64,000 nt of DNA. It comes from Chlorobiales bacterium Clorobi_01. Its GTDB lineage: Bacteria > Bacteroidota > Chlorobiia > Chlorobiales > Chlorobiaceae. Below the pieces are notes generated by a model. It was not told the origin of the DNA. It saw only the letters and a list, made by a program, of their open reading frames with translations, and made no database searches. A program made the position numbers and the translations under genes. Shown here in pieces: positions 57,904 to 64,000 of the stretch (its first letter is position 1; each line of letters begins with the position of its first letter). The stretch covers positions 248,001 through 312,000 of the forward strand of contig LUZT01000005.1 in assembly GCA_001602925.1 (NCBI GenBank), in the 5' to 3' direction.

Positions 57904-58752
57904 ATGAACCTCTTCCAGGCCATCATCCTCGGCATCGTTCAGGGTCTCACCGAATTTCTGCCAATCAGCAGCTCGGCGCATCTGCGCATCGTACCGGCCC
58001 TCATGGGATGGGGCGATCCGGGCGCGGCCTTCACGGCAATCATCCAGATCGGTACGCTCGCAGCGGTGATGATCTACTTTGCGAAGGACATCGTCTCGAT
58101 CAGCGGTGCAGTCATCTCCGGCATCCTCAAGGGCAAGCCGCTCGCAACGGACGAGGCGCGGACGGGCTGGATGATCGCCGTCGGCACGATACCGATCGTC
58201 GTGTTCGGACTCACCTTCAAGCACGAAATAGAAACCGTTCTGCGCTCGCTCTACATCGTCTCCGCCTCGATGATCGGACTGGCACTTGTGCTCATCGTAG
58301 CCGAGAAGCACACCGCAAATCGCGCCCGCGACGGGCGCAGAGGCAAATCGATCAATGAGCTCAGCTGGAGGGACGCCATCATCATCGGACTGGCCCAGGC
58401 GATGGCGCTCATTCCCGGATCGTCGCGCTCCGGCGTCACCATCACCGGCGGACTTTTCCGCAACCTCGACCGCGAAACCGCCGCCCGTTTCTCGTTCCTG
58501 CTCTCGCTGCCCTCGGTGTTCGCCGCCGGAATGCTCGAACTCTACGACATCCGCCATGACCTGCTGACCTCGACGGGCAACATCATCAACCTCGTGGCCG
58601 CCACCATCGCCGCCTTCATCTTCGGCTACCTCTCCATCGCCTTTCTGCTCAACTACCTCAAGCGCCACACCACCGGTATCTTCATCGCCTACCGCCTGAT
58701 CCTCGGCATCGCCCTCATCCTCATGCTTTCGACAGGAAAATTGCTGCCGTGA
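57904..58752 (+). CDS. uppP: Undecaprenyl-diphosphatase (UppP/BacA)
   Basis: Recycles undecaprenyl diphosphate to the monophosphate carrier for peptidoglycan and O-antigen, at the inner membrane. 282 residues and about eight helices. The two BacA repeats are clear: GIVQGLTEFLPISSSAHLRI near 11-30 and the later AQAMALIPGSSRSGVTITGG near 158-177, including the catalytic Glu, Ser and Arg. Last gene of the operon; a hairpin follows 36 bp downstream. Confidence 0.96.
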   Translation: MNLFQAIILGIVQGLTEFLPISSSAHLRIVPALMGWGDPGAAFTAIIQIGTLAAVMIYFAKDIVSISGAVISGILKGKPLATDEARTGWMIAVGTIPIVVFGLTFKHEIETVLRSLYIVSASMIGLALVLIVAEKHTANRARDGRRGKSINELSWRDAIIIGLAQAMALIPGSSRSGVTITGGLFRNLDRETAARFSFLLSLPSVFAAGMLELYDIRHDLLTSTGNIINLVAATIAAFIFGYLSIAFLLNYLKRHTTGIFIAYRLILGIALILMLSTGKLLP

Positions 58753-59054
58753 GCGGTCGGTTGCGATCAAGATTTGGATTGGGAATGTAAGGGCAACCAT
58801 CACGATTGCCCTTCTGGAAATACAGCGGTGCATCGAAAAAATCCGGGCAGGCGCAAGATCGCCCCCTCCAACTGATCGCCCTCCCCCTTCTTCTCCAACA
58901 TCGCTATCGAAATCGTCCTCTATTCCTCCTGAATGCACCATCCGGTCACCGTGCAACTTTCAACCGCAAAAAATTATTGTCAATTCTGTACAAGAGAGAA
59001 GGAAATTTTATTATATAGTCAGATTGAAGAAAAACACTAAACAAAACTTTGGCC
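58753..59054. other. Spacer between uppP and the PHP gene
   Basis: 302 bp. The left end holds a hairpin (58789-58813). The right 100 bp is AT-rich and presumably carries the promoter of the PHP gene; no clear consensus was chosen. No frame judged real. Confidence 0.45.
58789..58813. terminator. Hairpin after uppP
   Basis: AAGGGCAA (58789-58796) and TTGCCCTT (58806-58813), 9-base loop, no T-run. It may end the pdxJ-rdgB-uppP transcript or belong to the intergenic palindrome family seen at 48965-48988. Confidence 0.5.
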
Positions 59055-59921
59055 ATGCCATACAGCTCGTCAGGTGTAGGGCATAATGGCTTTGATAAAG
59101 CAGATTTACACATACACACCAAATGTTCGGACGGTCTGTTCACGCCAGAAGAGATCGTGCGCAAGGCGATTCATGCCGGGCTGAAAGCCATCAGCATCAC
59201 CGATCATGATACCGTCACGGGTATAGACCAAGCAAAGCCATTAGCACTCGAATTGGGTCTGGAGCTTATCCCCGGTGTAGAGATGAGCTCGGCCTACAAA
59301 GGGTATGACATCCATATCCTCGGTTATTTTTTTGACTATCAGCAATCGGAGCTGAAAGGGTATCTGGACCACTGCCGCCTTCTCCGCACGGAACGGGCTG
59401 AACGCATGGTACAGAAACTGGCGAAGATGGGCGTCAAGATCGAGATCGAGCAGATCATCATGAAGGCCCAGAACGGCAGCGTGGGGCGTCCGCACATCGC
59501 GGCGGTGCTTCAGGATGGAGGCTTTGTCAAAAGTTTCAGCGAAGCTTTCAGCAAGTACCTCGGCTCGCACAGCCCGGCTTACGTCAAAAGCATCGAAACG
59601 CATCCGGAAGAGGTCATCCGCCTCATCAACGAAGCGGGCGGCCTGTCGTTCCTCGCCCATCCGGCGCAGAACGTGCCCGATGAAATCCTCCGGCAGCTCA
59701 TCTCTTTCGGACTGGATGGCCTCGAAATCATCCATCCTTCGCATGACACGTACCGCCAGAACTACTATCGCGAAATCGCCAACGAGTACTTCCTGCTCTT
59801 TTCGGGCGGCTCGGATTACCACGGCCTGAAGGATCACGAAGACAACTTCGGACAGGTCTGGATACCCTACGAATGGGTAACCAAAATGAAAAGCCGGCTT
59901 GCCCCGGCAGCCAAAGAGTGA
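59055..59921 (+). CDS. PHP-domain phosphoesterase (RNase AM/YciV-like)
   Basis: Metal-dependent phosphoesterase of the polymerase-and-histidinol-phosphatase fold; relatives remove phosphates from 3',5'-bisphosphonucleotides or trim RNA 5' ends. 288 residues from ATG 59055. ADLHIHTKCSDGLFTPEE near 16-33 and ITDHDTVTG near 49-57 supply the first metal ligands, GVEMSS the Glu, then GRPHIAAVL, LAHPAQN and GGSDYHGLKDHED the remaining histidines and aspartates. No polymerase domain. Single gene between two spacers. Confidence 0.88.
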   Translation: MPYSSSGVGHNGFDKADLHIHTKCSDGLFTPEEIVRKAIHAGLKAISITDHDTVTGIDQAKPLALELGLELIPGVEMSSAYKGYDIHILGYFFDYQQSELKGYLDHCRLLRTERAERMVQKLAKMGVKIEIEQIIMKAQNGSVGRPHIAAVLQDGGFVKSFSEAFSKYLGSHSPAYVKSIETHPEEVIRLINEAGGLSFLAHPAQNVPDEILRQLISFGLDGLEIIHPSHDTYRQNYYREIANEYFLLFSGGSDYHGLKDHEDNFGQVWIPYEWVTKMKSRLAPAAKE

Positions 59922-60018
59922 GATTTTTCCGCCCTTTGGCTGAAGTTTCGGTCAGGTTTTCATATACTTGCACCGGAACGCCGTGCTCTGCGTTTTTTGA
60001 TGAATTGAACCAGTAATT

Positions 60019-60816
60019 ATGGCAGCGACGCTCATTGGCAACTACGTGGAAAGCAAGATGCTCCGCTTCAAGGAGCTTGTGCTGACCATGCAGGAATTTT
60101 TCTATTTCGCGCTCCGGTCCTTCGCCACCCTGCCCAAGGCGAAGCGCTACTGGCGGGACGTGCTCGACCAGGCGCTGATTTGCGGCGTCGAGTCGATTCC
60201 GATCGTGCTGGTCAGCTCGATCTCCATCGGGGCGCTGATGTCGATGGAGGTTGGCAACCTGCTCGAAGAGTTTGGGGCGAAAACGATGCTTGGCCGCTCC
60301 ACCTCAAACGCGGTGCTGCGCGAGCTCGGTCCCCTGCTGATGGGCCTGATGCTTTCGGCCCGCTATGGATCGCGCAACGGCGCGGAACTTGGCGCAATGC
60401 AGATTTCCGAGCAGATCGACGCCCTGCGCGCCTTTGGCACCGACCCTATCGCCAAACTCGTCATGCCGAGGCTGTTGGCTGCGCTCATCATGTTCGTACC
60501 ACTCATCGCCCTCTCCGACTTCGCCGGATTGCAGACCGGTGCCCTCGTCGCCCAGTTCTACCACAAGCTCGACCCCGGTATCTTCTGGAACTCGATCTAC
60601 CCGAGGCTACTACCCAAAGATTTCGTGGTCAGCTTCCTGAAGGCTCCGGTGTTCGCCATCATCATCACGCTGGTCAGCAGTTTCAACGGCTTCTCGGCGC
60701 GGGGCGGCACGGCGGGCGTGGGCCGATCGACCATCAAGGGCATTGTGGCATCGTCGGGTCTGGTGCTGGTAGCCAACTTCTACGTCTCGAAACTCGTGCT
60801 CGACATCATGCACTGA
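60019..60816 (+). CDS. mlaE: MlaE-family ABC lipid transporter permease
   Basis: Inner-membrane permease of an MCE-type phospholipid transporter, 265 residues, about five or six helices. SISIGALMSMEVGNLLEEFG near 68-87 and the long RELGPLLMGLMLSARYGSRNGAELGAM block near 98-124 (quoted only by its ends: RELGPLL, GAELGAM) are the family hallmark. It is followed one base later by the ATPase gene and then by an MCE gene, giving an ABC-plus-MCE operon. No MlaC- or MlaB-like gene follows, as is common outside proteobacteria. Confidence 0.93.
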   Translation: MAATLIGNYVESKMLRFKELVLTMQEFFYFALRSFATLPKAKRYWRDVLDQALICGVESIPIVLVSSISIGALMSMEVGNLLEEFGAKTMLGRSTSNAVLRELGPLLMGLMLSARYGSRNGAELGAMQISEQIDALRAFGTDPIAKLVMPRLLAALIMFVPLIALSDFAGLQTGALVAQFYHKLDPGIFWNSIYPRLLPKDFVVSFLKAPVFAIIITLVSSFNGFSARGGTAGVGRSTIKGIVASSGLVLVANFYVSKLVLDIMH

Positions 60817-60817
60817 T

Positions 60818-61552
60818 ATGATTGAACTCCGGAACGTCACACTCAGATACGGCGAAAAGGTGATTCTCGACAAGATTTCGCTGACCGTGCAGGACAACAC
60901 CATCAAGGCGATACTCGGCCCTAGCGGCGTCGGCAAGAGCACGATCATCAAGCTCATGCTCGGCCTCATCAAGCCCAACAGCGGGCAGGTATTCGTCGAT
61001 GGGGTGGACATCACGCCACTCAAGGAGGCCGACCTTTACCCGATACGGCGCAAAATGGGCATCGTTTTTCAGGGCAACGCACTCTTCGACTCGATGACCA
61101 TCAGCCAGAACATGAGCTTCTTTCTGCGCGAGAACCTCCGCCTGCCCGATGAGGAGATAAACCGGCGTGTGGTCGAGCAGATCCGCTTCGCCGGACTCGA
61201 AGGCTACGAGGATCAACTCCCTGAAAGCCTCAGCGGCGGCATGAAAAAGCGCGTGGCGATTGGCCGGGCGCTGATCTTCAATCCGAAGATGATCCTCTTC
61301 GACGAACCAACCGCCGGACTCGATCCGGTCAGCTCGCGAAAAATTCTGAACCTGATCGCCTCGCTCAAAAAAAGCAATGACCTCGGTGCGGTGTTCGTGA
61401 CCCACATCATCGACGACGTCTTTGCCATCGCGGACGAAGTCGCCGTACTGTACCAGAGCAAAATCATCTTTGACGGCCCGACCGCACAGCTGCACGATTC
61501 GCAGCATCCATTCATCAAGTCGATCCTGTCGGATAAAATCCTCGAACTTTAA
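60818..61552 (+). CDS. mlaF: MlaF-family ABC transporter ATPase
   Basis: ATPase driving the lipid transporter. 244 residues. Walker A GPSGVGKST at 36-44, Q-loop VFQGNALFDSMTI near 82, signature LSGGMKKRVAIGRAL near 137, Walker B with LFDEPTAGLDPV near 160 and the H-loop in FVTHIIDD. The VFQGNALFDS stretch is a feature of MlaF rather than of drug exporters. It starts one base after mlaE and is followed by the MCE gene. Confidence 0.94.
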   Translation: MIELRNVTLRYGEKVILDKISLTVQDNTIKAILGPSGVGKSTIIKLMLGLIKPNSGQVFVDGVDITPLKEADLYPIRRKMGIVFQGNALFDSMTISQNMSFFLRENLRLPDEEINRRVVEQIRFAGLEGYEDQLPESLSGGMKKRVAIGRALIFNPKMILFDEPTAGLDPVSSRKILNLIASLKKSNDLGAVFVTHIIDDVFAIADEVAVLYQSKIIFDGPTAQLHDSQHPFIKSILSDKILEL

Positions 61553-61577
61553 TTTTTTTCAAGACCCCTGCGATAGC

Positions 61578-62456
61578 ATGAGAAATCTGAAAGAACTGAA
61601 ATGGAGCGACCTGAAAACCGGCATCTTCTTTTTGCTTGGGCTCGGGTTTGCGGCCTATCTCGGCCTGGTGATTGGCAAAAACACCAGCGTCTTCACCGGC
61701 GTAACCACCATCAAGGTCATGACCAGCAACGTCAACGGCCTGGCCGAGAACAACTACGTTGCGGTCGCGGGTAAAAAAATCGGCACTGTCTCGCGACTCG
61801 ACTTCAGCACTCAGAACGACTCGCTGTTCGTGGTAGCTGAACTGAAGTTGCAGAACGAGTATGCAAACCTCGTCACCAAAGACTCGAAGGCTTCAATCCG
61901 CTCCCTCGGCGTGCTTGGTGACAAGTATATCGACATCAAGGCTGGCACCGGTAAACCAGTCAAGGAGGGTGATTTCATCCAGCTCATGCCGGAGGATGGC
62001 CTGTCCGCCATTACGGCGAACGCCAAACAGACCATCGAAAAGCTCAACACACTGCTCGACAACCTCAACCACGGTGAAGGACCTGCCGGACGGCTTATTT
62101 CGGACAAGCAGATGGGCGAAGACCTGCAGAAAACCGTGACGAACCTGCGCAAAAGTTCAGACGAGCTGACCAGAGTCAGCGCGGAACTTCACAACGGCAA
62201 CGGGCTGCTGCCGAAGCTGATCAACGACAAGTCGCTGGCCGACAACACCGAGCAGACCATTGTGAACCTGAAAAACGCCGCCGCCGAAACCGAGACACTG
62301 ATGAAGCAGCTCAACGAAGGTAAGGGCACGCTCGGCAAGCTCAACAGCGATCCGGCGCTTTACAACAACCTGAGCAAGACGCTGATTTCGCTCGACACCC
62401 TGCTTATCGATCTGAAGAAGAGGCCAAACCGGTACGTGCGCTTCACGCTCTTCTGA
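61578..62456 (+). CDS. mlaD: MlaD-type MCE-domain protein
   Basis: Inner-membrane-anchored periplasmic substrate-binding/tunnel subunit. 292 residues from ATG 61578. One helix at about 12-33 (GIFFLLGLGFAAYLGLVIGK) is followed by the MCE domain (VMTSNVNGLAENNYVAVAGK, then LGDKYIDIKAG) and a helical, Asn/Leu-rich tail (residues about 150-270) able to form a needle-like coiled coil. The frame is open into the ATPase gene but the ATG after 25 intergenic bases is where homology starts. Third gene of the transporter operon. Confidence 0.92.
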   Translation: MRNLKELKWSDLKTGIFFLLGLGFAAYLGLVIGKNTSVFTGVTTIKVMTSNVNGLAENNYVAVAGKKIGTVSRLDFSTQNDSLFVVAELKLQNEYANLVTKDSKASIRSLGVLGDKYIDIKAGTGKPVKEGDFIQLMPEDGLSAITANAKQTIEKLNTLLDNLNHGEGPAGRLISDKQMGEDLQKTVTNLRKSSDELTRVSAELHNGNGLLPKLINDKSLADNTEQTIVNLKNAAAETETLMKQLNEGKGTLGKLNSDPALYNNLSKTLISLDTLLIDLKKRPNRYVRFTLF

Positions 62457-62473
62457 CCGCATCCCGAACGCTT

Positions 62474-63616
62474 ATGCGCCTGCTCCGGAAACTCACCGCC
62501 ACCCTCGCTTGTGCGGTCATTCTGCTGATGGCCGCCGCATTTCCGGCAAACGCAGGTGCGACGGATTTCAGAAAGCTCGATACGCTCCTGAACGGTGCGG
62601 TGCACGATAGCGTCTTCCCCGGTGCGAGCCTTGCGGTGATCTACCGGGGCAAGATGGTATATCACAAAGCGTTCGGGCGGCTCACCTATGACCCGCAAAG
62701 CGCTCCGGCGGACACCACGACGATCTACGACGCTGCTTCGCTCACCAAGGCGGTTGTCACCACCAGCATCGCCATGCAGCTCGTCGAGCGCGACTCGCTT
62801 GACCTGCACGCCCCTGTCAGCCGTTACCGGCCCGGATTCGCCTGCAACGGCAAGGAGCATATCACCATCGAGCAGCTCATGCGCCACACCTCCGGCCTGC
62901 GGGCGCACACCTACTTCGCCGAAACGTGCGCCACCCGCGACGAGGTGCTGCAAGCCATCGACCGCGACGCTCTCGTATCCTCACCGGGCGCGAAAACCGA
63001 GTACAGCGATTTGAACTTTATTCTGCTCGGCAGCATCGTCGAACAGATAACGGGCAAAAGCCTCGCGGCCAACTTCCACACCCGCTTCGCCGCGCCGCTC
63101 GCCATGAATTCGACCATGTTCACGCCACCACTGTCACTTGCCGCTCGCATCGCGCCAACAGGCGAGGATGGCGTCTGGAGGCTTCCCCGCCCGCGCCCGC
63201 TCGTCAACGACCAGAACGCCGCGCTGCTTGGGGGCATCTCAGGCCACGCGGGGCTCTTCACCACGACGGGTGATCTGACGAAAATGGTGAAAATGCTGAT
63301 GAACGGCGGCGAATACAACGGCCACCGCTACATCCAGGCAAAAACGGTCAGGATGTTTCTCAGGAAAACCGACGCCCCGCGAGCGCTCGGCTGGGACATC
63401 ATCACCCCCGGAAAATCATCCGCAGGCCACGACTTCTCTTCCAACTCCTGGGGCCACCTCGGCTTCACCGGCACAAGCATCTGGGTCGATCCGGAAAAAG
63501 ATTTAGCGGTGATTTTATTGAGCAACAGAGTCTGGCCCACTCCGGAAAACATCAAAATCCGCAAGTTCCGGCCATTGCTGCACGACACGGTGGTGGAGTG
63601 TGTTGAGGAAAAATGA
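62474..63616 (+). CDS. Serine hydrolase of the beta-lactamase/DD-peptidase family
   Basis: 380 residues with an N-terminal signal peptide (about 1-28, LACAVILLMAAAFPANA). SxxK is SLTK near 91-94 in YDAASLTKAV; the second element is YSD (KTEYSDLNFILL) where many relatives have YSN; and a GHAGL block lies toward the C-terminus with GHLGFTGTSIW as the third-motif region. Periplasmic; may cleave peptidoglycan peptides or an ester rather than antibiotics. It starts 17 bp after mlaD and may share its transcript. Confidence 0.85.
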   Translation: MRLLRKLTATLACAVILLMAAAFPANAGATDFRKLDTLLNGAVHDSVFPGASLAVIYRGKMVYHKAFGRLTYDPQSAPADTTTIYDAASLTKAVVTTSIAMQLVERDSLDLHAPVSRYRPGFACNGKEHITIEQLMRHTSGLRAHTYFAETCATRDEVLQAIDRDALVSSPGAKTEYSDLNFILLGSIVEQITGKSLAANFHTRFAAPLAMNSTMFTPPLSLAARIAPTGEDGVWRLPRPRPLVNDQNAALLGGISGHAGLFTTTGDLTKMVKMLMNGGEYNGHRYIQAKTVRMFLRKTDAPRALGWDIITPGKSSAGHDFSSNSWGHLGFTGTSIWVDPEKDLAVILLSNRVWPTPENIKIRKFRPLLHDTVVECVEEK

Positions 63617-63667
63617 GAAATTCTGCTTTTGAGATTTTTCCTTTCGATTTTGACCCCAATTTCTGTT

Positions 63668-64000
63668 CTAAGCAAAAATCCCGTCCATCGGCACAATCGG
63701 TAGCGGTCTTTGCCTCAGCGACTCTTTAGCTGCAATTGCATTAGCGGCTTGCCTGCCAGTGAAGACGGCGGCTTCCATGAGGAAAACAGGGGCGTTGGTG
63801 CGAACCCAGTCGCCAGCGAGGAATAAATTGGGATACGGCGTTTCGACGCCGGGGCGTTTGGCGTTGTCACCAGGTGCCCAGCGGGTGAAGTTGGATTGCA
63901 TCATGAAAATTTCGTGCCGGATCGTGGCGTTTTTCGATTCCGGGAACATGGCGTGCAGCTCTTGCAGCATCGCGGCGCGGATCTCCGACTCTGGGCGCAC
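63668..64000 (-). CDS. Carotenoid-desaturase-like flavoprotein, C-terminal part (cut by right edge)
   Basis: C-terminal about 110 residues of a longer gene entering from the right. RWAPGDNAKRPGVETPYPNL and LFLAGDWVRTNAPVFLMEAA with TGRQAANAI are the FAD-binding end of phytoene/zeta-carotene-desaturase-type amine oxidases. Within green sulfur bacteria, candidates include CrtU/CruE (aromatising beta-ring desaturase/methylase) and CrtP/CrtQ; the GDWVRTNAPVFLMEAAV form reminds me of CrtU, but only the missing N-terminal part could decide. Converges with the hydrolase gene; 51 bp separate them. Confidence 0.65.
   Translation of the reverse strand: MRPESEIRAAMLQELHAMFPESKNATIRHEIFMMQSNFTRWAPGDNAKRPGVETPYPNLFLAGDWVRTNAPVFLMEAAVFTGRQAANAIAAKESLRQRPLPIVPMDGIFA

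Overview
The window looks like a piece of the chromosome of a green sulfur bacterium (Chlorobi), most like Chlorobaculum. This rests on gene content: monomeric NADP isocitrate dehydrogenase, succinyl-CoA synthetase beta and glutamate synthase (carbon and nitrogen enzymes of a reductive-TCA autotroph), oxygen-independent HemN, an ArsA/Get3-like ATPase with a C-terminal Hsp20-like domain, and at the right edge the end of a carotenoid-desaturase-like flavoprotein. Coding density is high, most genes are GC-rich, and many neighbours overlap by a few bases. I recognised no tRNA, rRNA, CRISPR array, transposase or integrase.

Layout. 1-8.1 kb: gltB (runs off the left edge), gpmA, a nitronate-monooxygenase-like flavoprotein behind a hairpin-rich leader, an unknown membrane protein, tadA and sucC. 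8.6-12.8 kb: a minus-strand tripartite efflux operon (TolC-like, MacA-like, MacB). 13-19.2 kb: ABC-F ATPase, guanidinium exporter gdx, a Gfo/Idh/MocA oxidoreductase, hemN, purE and a cupin. 19.4-22.4 kb: type II NADH dehydrogenase, two small membrane proteins and argD. 22.6-26.6 kb: an overlapping four-gene envelope sugar-transfer operon (PAP2 phosphatase, ArnT-like transferase, polyprenyl-phosphate GT2, flippase-like protein). 26.7-30.5 kb: recJ, fbp, ymdB.

30.5-32 kb is a small, visibly AT-rich island. It carries one gene, a predicted nuclease with a PUA-like N-terminus and a PD-(D/E)xK C-terminus, between two imperfect 44-bp direct copies of the 5' end of ymdB. The distal copy is a 15-codon ymdB fragment that still has a good ribosome binding site. 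This is the strongest candidate here for something undescribed: a one-gene defence cargo exchanged at the 5' end of ymdB.

32-42 kb: pirin, an L,D-transpeptidase-fold protein, icd, fabI, the ArsA-like ATPase, a secreted-protein gene broken by an in-frame TGA, aat, a nitroreductase and a glycosyltransferase. 42.1-43.7 kb: a type II restriction-modification pair (beta-class methyltransferase and PmeII-like nuclease). 43.8-54.7 kb: pcrA, pterin carbinolamine dehydratase, a GH13 enzyme, yjbQ, a palindrome-rich spacer, dxs, pgpA, pgsA and mutS2. 55-56.3 kb: an AT-rich orphan membrane-anchored protein and a MazE-type antitoxin/Doc toxin pair with operator-like repeats. 56.5-64 kb: pdxJ-rdgB-uppP, a PHP phosphoesterase, an MlaE-MlaF-MCE lipid transporter with a beta-lactamase-family gene, and the flavoprotein fragment.

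Taken together this is mainly a housekeeping segment (central carbon, isoprenoid and pigment precursors, envelope lipids, DNA repair) with three small accessory insertions (30.5-32, 42-43.7 and 55-56.3 kb), all with defence or addiction character.
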